This document shows, piece after piece, positions 1 through 7,073 of a stretch of 9,820 nt of DNA (its first letter is position 1; the number at the start of each line of letters is the position of its first letter). The position numbers were made by a program, and so were the translations under genes. The stretch comes from Phycisphaerales bacterium (GTDB lineage: Bacteria > Planctomycetota > Phycisphaerae > Tepidisphaerales > Tepidisphaeraceae): contig JAQGHH010000433.1 in NCBI GenBank assembly GCA_028288945.1, positions 1-9,820 of the forward strand, written 5' to 3'. The notes under the pieces were generated by a model, which was not told the DNA's origin, did no database searches, and saw nothing but the letters and a program-made list of their open reading frames with translations.

Positions 1-2311
1 TTCCCTTGGCGTCGAAGAAGCGGCCCTTCCACGCCTTGGCGAGTCGGACCACGTCCGCATCGAACGCGACGTGAACCATTTCAGGGAAGCCCACCAGCAC
101 GGCGCGGTTGCTGACGTCCGCCATGAAAGTGCGGTGAACGATCGGCGAATCGGTGGGGATGAGCTCTTCACCCGCCGCGGGCTGGAGGCCTGAAGGCAGG
201 GCCATCGATTGGCCGAGCGAAAGGTAGCTCCACATCGCGTTGATCTGCGAGTCCATCGTCCCGCCCGCGAGCTTGGGGTAGGCCATCGCGCCGTCGGCCC
301 AGAAGGCGGGCATGCGGGTGCCCGGGTTGACGTGGGCGGGGTTGGCCAGAAGCTCGTGGAACCACGCCGGCCGCAGTCGCGGCTGGGCCGTCCCCAGGTC
401 GGGCGCGGGCATGCCAAGGGATTTCACGCCGTTGACGCCGTGGCAATTCACGCAGCCCAGGCCCTTGGTCCCGACGAGTTGCCGGCCGTCTTTGACCGCG
501 ATTTCACTGAACGCGACCGCCTTATCCGGCGCGGCCGCATCGGCTATTACGATCGCGTCCGCCAGCGCGCCGGCCTTCTCCTTGCTGAAAATCGGCATGC
601 GCGTCGCCAGGACGGGGCGGATGTGCAGCTTGCCCTCGAAGATGATCTGCTGCAACGCGGCGGGCGTGAGCTTCGCGCCGACGTTCGTCAGTCTCGGCGG
701 AATCCGCCCCTCATCGCCCATATCGAACGGCGCGCTCATCACAAAATATTCCGCACGGTCCGGTGCGGGGCCGCCCGTGTTTCCTCGGACGTGGCAGGCG
801 AGGCAGTTGAACGCCGCCGTGAGATGCGCGACTTCCTCCTTCGCATCCAGCGGCTTGTCGAGTTCCTTCGCGTTCTTTAGCGCGGCCTTGATGTCCTGCC
901 GCTGCTCATCATTCAATTCATAGTTGGGAGCGCCTTTGGCGATTTTGTTGCCCAGGCAGCCCGTGGGCGAATCGACGTTCAGCTCCGCAAGAGCCTTCTG
1001 CTGGCGCATCGCCTTGCCCGCGCCGGGGATGGCGTGGCATGAGACGCAGCCCATCGCCGCGAACATCTGTCCGCCCATCGCGGCCTTCTGCGGGTCGACG
1101 ACGAACTGCTCCTGGTGCAGCGGCACCATCGGCTTTCCGCCGACGGTGTAGATGGCGTCCGCCGGGATCTCCTGGCGGGCGAGGTCGGGGCCTTCCCATT
1201 CGACTTTCAGCTCGGCCTCGCCGCCGCCCTGGAAGTAGGTGACGGTGATGGGCTGATCCCCTTCCTGGAGGTCGATCGTGCCCGACTTTTCCTCCGCCGG
1301 GTGCACACCGTCGTTTTGGACGACGAGGTTCTTGCCCAGGTACAGGCGCGAGCCGTCATCCGATGTGGTGTGGAAAGTGTATTTCCCGGCGCGCGGGATG
1401 TGGATCGCGGCCGTGTACTTGACCGCAAAATTCTGGCTCCCCCGCCCCGGCATGTTTAGCGTGAACTGCTCCACGTGCCCTTCGGATTTGGGCTTCACGC
1501 GGTCAAACCGTTCCAGTGCCGCCGTCGCGAGGCCGCGGTCGTAGTACGCGTACTTCGCGCCGCGCACCCGCGCGGGGCCGGAGTTGGCGTTCTGCGGATT
1601 CTCGAGCTGATCGCGGAGCAGGTAGACCGCGATGGCGCGGGCTTCTTCGCGGGCGAGGTGAAGGTTGGGCATACGCCCGCCGGACCGGACTTTCGTCGGG
1701 TCAAGCAGGAACGCTTCGAGCTGATCGACGGTCGTCTTCTCGGCCAGGTTCGGCAACGGGACGGATGCCACCGTCGTCGGCCCCTTCTTCTCGGGAGCGT
1801 GACAGGCGACGCACCCGAGCTGGTGGTACGCCTTGCGGCCGATCTCGACGAGCATCACGTTCCCCTCTTCGCCGGCGGGCTTCATCGGCCCGCCGAGGGA
1901 AATGAGGTAGTGAGTGAGGTACTCGACCGCCCCCTGCTTGGCCGCGGGTTCGGAGGAATGGAAAATGTCGGGCATCGTCGCGCCCGGCTTGACTCCATGC
2001 GGGTCGGCCACGTACGCCCGAAGATATTGCGGCGTAAGCCGCGCGCCGGCGCTGGACAAATCCGGCGCGCCCTTCGTGTCAATGCGCTTCTGTCCCTGGG
2101 CCCAATGGCACTGAAGGCAATTGAGTTCGCCCAGCAGCAGTTCGCCCTGCGCCGCCGGGTCGGCCTTGGCTTCCTTCAGCCGCTCGAAGCCGGGCACCAC
2201 CGGCGCTTCCGCCGGGGCTGCATTGGCGATACTGCCGAAACAACACGCCACCGCGATCGATATCCCGACCGCCCGGCGCCAAAGGCTCGCAGGCCCAACC
2301 CGTTCCCGCAT
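1..2311 (-). CDS. Exported five-haem cytochrome c with a PA14-like domain (3' end off window)
   Basis: The frame reads from an ATG at 2311-2309 leftwards to the window edge without a stop: 770 codons are visible and the C-terminus is missing. A GGGAG ribosome-binding motif lies 5-7 nt before the ATG. The N-terminus is a signal peptide (arginine-rich start, hydrophobic core at about residues 14-29, likely cut near ANA-A at 30-32), so the protein is exported. Five CxxCH haem-c sites are visible: CLQCH 65-69, CVACH 167-171, CVSCH 422-426, CLACH 503-507 and CVNCH 620-624. Most are followed by an MP motif (TMPDIF, RMPNL, RMPIF, RMPAFW) that could supply the distal methionine. No such motif is obvious after the third. 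Between haems 2 and 3, residues of about 248-390 look like a PA14 domain (KYAYYDRG, YTFHTTSDDGSRLYLG, VTYFQGGGEAEL), a fold that often binds carbohydrate. Planctomycetes commonly encode such fusions. The role is inferred to be envelope electron transfer, perhaps coupled to sugar oxidation. The substrate is unknown. Confidence 0.9.
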   Translation of the reverse strand, partial: MRERVGPASLWRRAVGISIAVACCFGSIANAAPAEAPVVPGFERLKEAKADPAAQGELLLGELNCLQCHWAQGQKRIDTKGAPDLSSAGARLTPQYLRAYVADPHGVKPGATMPDIFHSSEPAAKQGAVEYLTHYLISLGGPMKPAGEEGNVMLVEIGRKAYHQLGCVACHAPEKKGPTTVASVPLPNLAEKTTVDQLEAFLLDPTKVRSGGRMPNLHLAREEARAIAVYLLRDQLENPQNANSGPARVRGAKYAYYDRGLATAALERFDRVKPKSEGHVEQFTLNMPGRGSQNFAVKYTAAIHIPRAGKYTFHTTSDDGSRLYLGKNLVVQNDGVHPAEEKSGTIDLQEGDQPITVTYFQGGGEAELKVEWEGPDLARQEIPADAIYTVGGKPMVPLHQEQFVVDPQKAAMGGQMFAAMGCVSCHAIPGAGKAMRQQKALAELNVDSPTGCLGNKIAKGAPNYELNDEQRQDIKAALKNAKELDKPLDAKEEVAHLTAAFNCLACHVRGNTGGPAPDRAEYFVMSAPFDMGDEGRIPPRLTNVGAKLTPAALQQIIFEGKLHIRPVLATRMPIFSKEKAGALADAIVIADAAAPDKAVAFSEIAVKDGRQLVGTKGLGCVNCHGVNGVKSLGMPAPDLGTAQPRLRPAWFHELLANPAHVNPGTRMPAFWADGAMAYPKLAGGTMDSQINAMWSYLSLGQSMALPSGLQPAAGEELIPTDSPIVHRTFMADVSNRAVLVGFPEMVHVAFDADVVRLAKAWKGRFFDAKG

Positions 2312-2494
2312 TGAGGTCTCCCTGACGAGGTGAACCACCGATCGACATCCTTGCCGCACCACGCCCGCATATGGCGATGGCCGGGCATGTTGCTGGTATT
2401 ACACCACATTCCCTCGCCGCGTTGGCCATGGGGGCGTCAAATGTAGATCAATCGCGATGCCTCTTCCCGCATTCCTTCCCCTATCATTGTCCCT

Positions 2495-3418
2495 ATGACA
2501 CTCCCGCCCCGCGCGCCGCGTGACATCCGGCATGTCCCGGTCCTCCTGGCCGACGTGCTCGCCTCCCTCGATCCGAAGCCGGGCAAGACTATTGTGGATT
2601 GCACCGTCGGCCTCGGCGGCCATTCCGCCGAGATCCTTCGACTGATCGCGCCCGACGGCCGTCTCATTGCCATGGACTTTGACCCGGCAAACCTTGAACG
2701 TGCACGGGAAAGGCTCGCCCCCGTCGGCGGACGCTTCGACCTCTACCATTCCAATTTCGCTGCCCTTCCCACGGTCCTCGCGCAGACGGGTGTGGAAAAA
2801 GTGGACGGCGTTCTGGCCGACCTGGGCGTCGCCAGCCCGCAGATCGACGACCCCGCCCGCGGATTCTCCTACCGCGCCAGCGGACCGCTCGACATGCGCA
2901 TGGACCCCACCCGTGGCCAACCCGCCTCCGCTTTGGTCAACCGGATGAGCGAAAAGGAACTGGCCGCGGCGTTGCTCGAACTGGGCGACGAAACCGATGC
3001 GCCGCAGATCGCCCGACTGATCGTCGAGCGGCGCGATGAAAAGCCGATCCTCAGCACCGACGACCTCACGGCGATCGTCTGCGAGGCCCGCGACTTCACG
3101 CTCCAGCGCGCCGCCGGGGCCAAACTTCATCCCGCCGCCCGCACCTACCAGGCGCTGCGCATCCTCGTGAACCGCGAACTGGCCAATCTCGACCGCCTGC
3201 TCGCAGTCCTCCCGTCGCACCTGAACCCCGGCGGAGTCGCCGCCATCATCAGCTTCCACAGCGGCGAAGACCGCCGGGTAAAAGACGCATTTCGCGAAGG
3301 CCGCCGTGCCGGAATATACGCGGACACCTCTCCCGACCCGCTTCTCGCCACCGAGCAGGAACAGAAGGCCAACCCACGCTCGCGATCGGCAAAGCTGCGG
3401 TGGGCAGTCAAATCCTAA
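2495..3418 (+). CDS. rsmH: 16S rRNA (cytosine(1402)-N(4))-methyltransferase RsmH
   Basis: This 307-residue protein has the normal length for RsmH (older name MraW), which uses S-adenosylmethionine to methylate N4 of C1402 in the 16S rRNA decoding centre. All family signatures are present in order: HVPVLL 13-18, the SAM-binding loop DCTVGLGGHS 35-44, acidic D61/D63 after strand 2, ADLGVASPQID 108-118, GPLDMRMD 130-137, HPAARTYQALRI 212-223, FHSGEDR 254-260 and the C-terminal NPRSRSAKLR 293-302. Two positions differ from the common consensus: GVASPQID instead of GVSSPQLD, and FHSGEDR instead of FHSLEDR. The ATG at 2495 is the only sensible start, because the HVPVLL motif follows it directly. 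No clear Shine-Dalgarno sequence precedes it. The usual neighbours mraZ, ftsL, ftsI and mur genes are absent here. A divergent cytochrome gene lies upstream and a hairpin downstream, so it appears to be a single-gene unit. Confidence 0.95.
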   Translation: MTLPPRAPRDIRHVPVLLADVLASLDPKPGKTIVDCTVGLGGHSAEILRLIAPDGRLIAMDFDPANLERARERLAPVGGRFDLYHSNFAALPTVLAQTGVEKVDGVLADLGVASPQIDDPARGFSYRASGPLDMRMDPTRGQPASALVNRMSEKELAAALLELGDETDAPQIARLIVERRDEKPILSTDDLTAIVCEARDFTLQRAAGAKLHPAARTYQALRILVNRELANLDRLLAVLPSHLNPGGVAAIISFHSGEDRRVKDAFREGRRAGIYADTSPDPLLATEQEQKANPRSRSAKLRWAVKS

Positions 3419-3436
3419 TCCCGTGACCGCACTGTT

Positions 3437-3494
3437 CGGAGGGAGGAACGAACGCACAGGGGCGTCCACCCCTGTGCGTTCATCACTCCCTCCG
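3437..3494. repeat. Long two-part palindromic hairpin after rsmH; possible terminator or interspersed repeat
   Basis: An inner 13-bp perfect stem (3450-3462 with 3469-3481, arm GAACGCACAGGGG) closes a 6-nt loop. An outer 9-bp perfect stem (3437-3445 with 3486-3494, arm CGGAGGGAG) flanks it across a symmetric 4 x 4 internal loop. That makes 22 base pairs in 58 nt. It begins 18 nt after the rsmH stop codon, where a terminator would fit, but no T-run follows the stem. An intrinsic terminator is therefore only one option. A dispersed REP-type palindrome is the other. Confidence 0.7.
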
Positions 3495-3522
3495 TGGACC
3501 TTGTCGGCAAGCGGACCCGGCC

Positions 3523-3550
3523 TTGACCCTGTCGATCGCGCCACTAAAGT
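3523..3550 (+). promoter_or_regulatory. Candidate sigma-70-type promoter for the O-methyltransferase gene
   Basis: TTGACC (3523-3528, five of six matches to the -35 consensus) is separated by 16 bp from TAAAGT (3545-3550, four of six matches to -10). Transcription would begin at about 3557, giving a short leader that contains the ribosome-binding site. The placement after the hairpin and before the gene is sensible. Promoter calling from two hexamers in GC-rich DNA is weak evidence. Confidence 0.4.
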
Positions 3551-3564
3551 CGCAGATATTTTCC

Positions 3565-3571
3565 AAAGGAG
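3565..3571 (+). promoter_or_regulatory. Strong ribosome-binding site
   Basis: AAAGGAG sits 9 nt before the ATG at 3581. It is the clearest Shine-Dalgarno sequence in the window, and it fixes the start of the O-methyltransferase gene in preference to any upstream codon. Confidence 0.75.
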
Positions 3572-3580
3572 AAACTCACG

Positions 3581-4603
3581 ATGACACCCCCAAATTCCGC
3601 GGCGCCCGTCACCCCCCAGCGCCTGATGCAAATGGCCTGGGGCTTTGCGATCCCCCTCGTCCTCGAATCCGCAGTAAAGCACCGCGTGTTCGATGTTCTC
3701 GCCGAGCGGCCCAAAACGCTCGATGAAATCGCTCACGCCACCGGCGCATCGCGGCGTGGTTTGCGCGCGATCCTCAACACGCTCGTCTCGATCGAGCTGT
3801 TGGCGAAGGAAGGCGATCGATACAAGTTGACGCCCGAAAGCTCCGCGTTCCTGGTCAGCTCCAAGCCGGGGTTTCAGGGGGCGTTTCTCCGGCATATCAG
3901 CACTCAGTTGCTTCCGAAATGGTTGCAATTGAACGACATCGTCGCGACCGGCAAACCAGCCGCTTCGGTCAATCAGGAGGGGCAGGGTAGCGAATTCTTC
4001 ATACAGCTCGTCGAAGATATTTACCCGATGAGCGCCGGAGCGGCGGCCGCGTTGGCCGACCACCTTTTCGCTTCGGTCACTCAACCGGCGAGCGTGCTCG
4101 ATCTCGCCACCGGGTCCGGCGTTTGGGGAATTGCCGCGGCAAAAAAATCGTCGCTGGTCTCTGTCACCGCCGTCGACTGGCCCACCGTCATTCCGGTAAC
4201 CAAGCGCGTGGCCGACAAGCACCGCGTCGGCGACCGCTTCCGCTACGTCTCCGGCGACCTGCTCGAAGCCGACTTCGGCACGGGCCATCGCCTGGCGACG
4301 CTCGGCCACATCCTCCACAGCGAAGGCGAAGAGCGCAGCCGCAAGCTGCTGGCGAAAACCTTCGGCGCCTTAGCGCCGGGCGGCACCATCGCCATCGCCG
4401 AGTTCGTCCCCGACGACGACCGCTGCGGCCCGCCTGCGCCGCTGATCTTCGCCGTCAACATGCTCGTCAACACCGACACCGGCGACACGTACACGTTCTC
4501 AGAGATGTCGGCCTGGCTGCGCGAGGCGGGTTTTGAAAACGTCCGGCAGTTGCCGGCGCCCGGGCCGTCGCCGTTGATTTTGGCGGATAGGCCGGGACGC
4601 TAG
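3581..4603 (+). CDS. SAM-dependent O-methyltransferase (winged-helix dimerisation domain plus class I fold)
   Basis: The 340-residue product has the two-domain layout of the acetylserotonin/plant-type O-methyltransferase family (Methyltransf_2). Residues of about 12-95 form a winged-helix dimerisation domain (FDVLAERPKTLDEIAHATG, then GLRAILNTLVSIELL). The class I Rossmann domain follows: SAM motif I VLDLATGSG 172-180, acidic D199 ending strand 2, GDLLEADFG 225-233, and LGHILHSEGEE 241-251, where H246 aligns with the usual catalytic histidine of 'LHDW.DE'. LAPGGTIAIAEF (264-275) is the conserved strand after it. There is no signal peptide, so the enzyme is cytoplasmic. The family methylates hydroxyl groups of small aromatic or polyketide-like molecules. 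The acceptor cannot be read from the sequence, and no biosynthetic gene lies alongside. It has its own candidate promoter and strong RBS and ends just before an inverted repeat, which suggests a monocistronic gene. Confidence 0.85.
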   Translation: MTPPNSAAPVTPQRLMQMAWGFAIPLVLESAVKHRVFDVLAERPKTLDEIAHATGASRRGLRAILNTLVSIELLAKEGDRYKLTPESSAFLVSSKPGFQGAFLRHISTQLLPKWLQLNDIVATGKPAASVNQEGQGSEFFIQLVEDIYPMSAGAAAALADHLFASVTQPASVLDLATGSGVWGIAAAKKSSLVSVTAVDWPTVIPVTKRVADKHRVGDRFRYVSGDLLEADFGTGHRLATLGHILHSEGEERSRKLLAKTFGALAPGGTIAIAEFVPDDDRCGPPAPLIFAVNMLVNTDTGDTYTFSEMSAWLREAGFENVRQLPAPGPSPLILADRPGR

Positions 4604-4613
4604 GAGCGGTCCT

Positions 4614-4727
4614 GCACCCGCACCGTGGCACGAGTTTTCAACCCGTGTGGGTTGCGTCAGTGATCCAAGGCCTCGTCTTTTCAGACCATACGCACGGGTT
4701 GAAAACCCGTGCCACGGTGCGGCGTGC
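4614..4727. repeat. Inverted pair of palindromic repeats (BIME/MITE-like element)
   Basis: Left arm 4620-4647 and right arm 4693-4720 are 28 nt each and reverse-complementary with one mismatch (A4633 against C4707). Pairing extends outward to 4614 and 4727 (GCAC/GTGC plus two C-G pairs) across a single bulged C at 4723. The spacer is 45 nt. The right arm contains its own small palindrome, CACGGGTT-GAA-AACCCGTG; the mismatch weakens the same palindrome in the left arm. The element can therefore fold as one long hairpin or as two short ones. This is the arrangement of paired REP units (BIME) or of a small non-coding mobile element. It starts 10 nt after the methyltransferase stop and may also stop transcription. 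No transposase or target-site duplication was recognised. Confidence 0.85.
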
Positions 4728-4782
4728 CTCCGGATATGAAATTCGACCCGTCGTCACTTTTGCACAGAGGCAGAAGGAACCC

Positions 4783-5673
4783 ATGATTCGATACATCCTC
4801 GCCATATCCGTCACGCTGCTCGGCCTCGCGTCCGCAGTCCGCGCCGCCGACGATTACAAGCTCGGTCCGGATTCCGAACGTCATGAAGGCGTCCCCGAAG
4901 GCAAGGTCACCAAACACGAATGGGAGAGCAAAGTTTTCGAAGGCACCTGGCGCGAATACTGGGTCTACGTCCCCGCGCAATACGACGGCAAGACGCCGGC
5001 CTGCGTAATGGTCTTTCAGGACGGCCACGCCTACGTCGACCCCAAGGGACAGTTCCGCGTGCCAACCGTCTTCGACAACTTGATTCAAAAGGGCGACATG
5101 CCCGTGACCATCGGCATCTTCATCAACCCCGGCAACAGGGGGGAAAAGCCCGCCAAAGGGCCATGGGGCGCGAACAACCGCAGCTTCGAATACGACACAC
5201 TCAGCGACCAGTATTCGAGGTTCCTGATCGACGAAATCCTCCCTGAGATTTCGAAGGAATATAAATTGACCGACGACCCCGACGGCCGGGCGATCTGCGG
5301 CATGAGCTCGGGCGGCATCTGCTCGTTCACCGTCGCCTGGAACCGGCCGGACGCCTTCCGGAAAGTCCTCAGCCAGATCGGCAGCTTCACCGACATCCGC
5401 GGCGGGCACAATTACCCGCCGATGGTCCGCAAATCCAAGGGCAAGGCCAAGCCCATCCGCATCTTCCTGCAAGACGGGGAGAATGACATCGACAACCAGT
5501 TCGGCAACTGGTTCCTCGCCAACCAGGAAATGGCCGCGGCATTCAAGTTCGCCGGCTACGACTACAAAACCGAATGGGGTCACGGCAGCCACAACGGAAA
5601 CCACGGCGGCGCAATCCTCCCCGAGTCCCTGAAATGGCTCTGGCGCGATTACAAGAAACCCGCCGCCAAGTGA
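4783..5673 (+). CDS. Exported alpha/beta-hydrolase esterase (enterochelin-esterase/esterase D-like)
   Basis: The gene encodes 296 residues from the ATG at 4783, which has AGAAGGAA (4772-4779) just upstream and is followed directly by a signal peptide (RYILAISVTLLGLASAVRA, cut near residue 21). The frame stays open upstream to 4645, but that part lies in the inverted repeat and would bury the signal peptide, so it is not taken as coding. The mature protein matches the putative-esterase family (PF00756, which includes Fes and feruloyl-esterase-like enzymes). The nucleophile elbow is GMSSGG 173-178 with Ser175. The likely acid is Asp235 in DGENDID, and the likely catalytic base is His270 or His274 in HGSHNGNHGG. 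YWVYVPAQY (59-67) and VMVFQDG (75-81) are typical early strands, and the length is normal. It probably hydrolyses an ester in the periplasm. The substrate (siderophore, feruloyl or sugar ester) cannot be inferred. It is followed after 37 nt by the haem protein, likely in the same transcript. Confidence 0.85.
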   Translation: MIRYILAISVTLLGLASAVRAADDYKLGPDSERHEGVPEGKVTKHEWESKVFEGTWREYWVYVPAQYDGKTPACVMVFQDGHAYVDPKGQFRVPTVFDNLIQKGDMPVTIGIFINPGNRGEKPAKGPWGANNRSFEYDTLSDQYSRFLIDEILPEISKEYKLTDDPDGRAICGMSSGGICSFTVAWNRPDAFRKVLSQIGSFTDIRGGHNYPPMVRKSKGKAKPIRIFLQDGENDIDNQFGNWFLANQEMAAAFKFAGYDYKTEWGHGSHNGNHGGAILPESLKWLWRDYKKPAAK

Positions 5674-5710
5674 CTCCGAACAACCGAGTCGCACGCGAGT
5701 AGTCAAAGAA

Positions 5711-7042
5711 GTGGATCGTCATCCCCGCTACCGACCCGCGCGATTCATGTACGCCATCCTGTTGGCCCTATGCGCGGCCGGCCTCTTAGCCTTCACTACT
5801 AACGCGCTGGCCGATTCGGACGACGAACCGATCTCCTATTCGACCGCGCCCGTCAACGACCCGGTCGCGCGTTTCCAGAAGCGCCTCGACGCCGGGGAAG
5901 CGAAACTCAATTTCGACCCCAAACACGGCTATCTCGAATCGGTCCTTAAAAACCTCAAAATTTCCGCCTCTTCGCAGGCCCTGGTCTTCTCAAAGACCAG
6001 CTTCCAGCGCAATCTTATCAGTCCCCATAAACCGCGCGCCTTGTATTTCAGCGACGACGTGTACGTCGGCACCGTGCGCGACGGGGCGGCTCTTGAAGTG
6101 GCCTCCATCGACCCCCGCCAGGGGACGATTTTCTACACCCTCAAGCAGGAGGAATCGAAGCAGCCGCGGTTCGTCCGCCAGACGTACGACTGCACGCAGT
6201 GCCACGAGTCGGGCATGACCCGCGGCGTACCCGGCCTGCTCCTGCGCAGCGTTTTCCCCGACTCCCAGGGCCTGCCGATCTTCACCGCCGGCACGTTCGC
6301 CACCACCGACCGCAGCCCGCTAAACGAGCGCTGGGGCGGCTGGTACGTCACCGGCTCCTGCGGCCGTCAGCGGCACATGGGTAACGTCACGATCGACGAC
6401 GAAAAACACGCCGAACAGACCGACTTCGGCCCCACGTCCAACGTCACGAGCCTTGCAAAAATCGTAAACACCACCCCCTACCTCCGCGACACCAGCGACA
6501 TCGTCGCGCTTCTCGTCTTCGGGCATCAGCAGAACCTGCACAACCTCATCACCCGCGCCAATTACGACGTCCGCACCACGATGCGCGATTCGGAGGCGCT
6601 CAACAAAGCCCTCGGCGAGCCCCCGGGCCACCGCTCCGAAAGCAACAACCACCGCATCCAAAACGCCTGCGAGCCGCTCGTGCGTGCCATCCTCTTTTCG
6701 GGTGAGACCAAACTCTCCGACGCGGTAAAGGGCACTTCAGAGTTCGCCCGGGAATTCTCCGCACAGGGCCCGCTCGACTCCCGCGGCCGATCGCTCCGCG
6801 ACTTCGACCTGACCGGACGGATCTTCAAATACCCGTGCAGTTATCTGATTTATTCAGAGCAGTTCGACGGACTTCCGCCCGAGGCCAGGGATTACGTATA
6901 CCGCCGACTTTGGGAAGTGCTCGACGGCGATGATCCGGGCAAAGCCTTCGCACACCTCTCGGATAAGGACCGCAGGGCGGTCGTGCAGATCCTGCGCGAC
7001 ACCAAGAAGGACCTCCCGGCGTATTGGAAGCGGAAGGGTTGA
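5711..7042 (+). CDS. Exported protein with a single CxxCH haem-c site, function unknown
   Basis: The product is 443 residues if started at GTG 5711. An ATG at 5747 (residue 13) is possible, but it would leave the hydrophobic segment YAILLALCAAGLLAF without the basic n-region DRHPRYRPAR that signal peptides need, so GTG is preferred. No strong Shine-Dalgarno sequence supports either start. Cleavage is likely near NALA-D (31-35). One haem-c motif, CTQCH, is at 161-165. A distal ligand is not obvious; M169 and the H222-M223 pair are candidates. The region before the haem (HGYLESVLKNL, LVFSKTSFQRN, RALYFSDDVYVG) looks like a conserved core that I have seen only in proteins lacking an assigned function. 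After it come GGWYVTGSCG (209-218) and an acidic-basic C-terminus without a second haem site. It follows the esterase by 37 nt on the same strand. An electron-carrier or redox-sensor role is a guess. The gene ends in three consecutive TGA codons (7040-7048). Confidence 0.8.
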   Translation: MDRHPRYRPARFMYAILLALCAAGLLAFTTNALADSDDEPISYSTAPVNDPVARFQKRLDAGEAKLNFDPKHGYLESVLKNLKISASSQALVFSKTSFQRNLISPHKPRALYFSDDVYVGTVRDGAALEVASIDPRQGTIFYTLKQEESKQPRFVRQTYDCTQCHESGMTRGVPGLLLRSVFPDSQGLPIFTAGTFATTDRSPLNERWGGWYVTGSCGRQRHMGNVTIDDEKHAEQTDFGPTSNVTSLAKIVNTTPYLRDTSDIVALLVFGHQQNLHNLITRANYDVRTTMRDSEALNKALGEPPGHRSESNNHRIQNACEPLVRAILFSGETKLSDAVKGTSEFAREFSAQGPLDSRGRSLRDFDLTGRIFKYPCSYLIYSEQFDGLPPEARDYVYRRLWEVLDGDDPGKAFAHLSDKDRRAVVQILRDTKKDLPAYWKRKG

Positions 7043-7073
7043 TGATGACGCCCGCGCATTTACATTCCAGCGG

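Noticed and set aside
209..880. A 223-codon plus-strand frame opposite the cytochrome gene
   Set aside because: The minus-strand frame carries haem motifs CLACH and CVNCH over the same bases, so this is its antisense shadow.
2312..2494. Divergent spacer between the cytochrome gene and rsmH, examined for promoters or an operator
   Set aside because: A TTGACG on the minus strand lies 33 bp from a TAATAC, too far apart for a sigma-70 promoter, and a TTGGCC/TAGATC pair on the plus strand is too weak to annotate. No palindrome was seen.
2399..4318. A 639-codon open frame on the minus strand spanning rsmH, the hairpin and most of the O-methyltransferase gene
   Set aside because: It is antisense to two genes with clear family motifs. 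Long antisense frames are expected in GC-rich DNA where stop codons are rare, and its product has low-complexity, Arg/Gly/Asp-rich composition without recognisable motifs.
4645..4782. A possible 46-residue N-terminal extension of the esterase
   Set aside because: The extension is encoded by the inverted repeat, would place the signal peptide internally, and has no ribosome-binding site. The ATG at 4783 has one.
4681..5706. A 341-codon open frame on the minus strand covering the esterase gene
   Set aside because: It lies wholly opposite a gene with a signal peptide, catalytic motifs and a ribosome-binding site. The product resembles no family.
7049..7073. Gap between convergent genes, checked for a bidirectional terminator
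   Set aside because: Only 25 nt remain after the tandem stops, with no stem-loop of useful length and no T-run.
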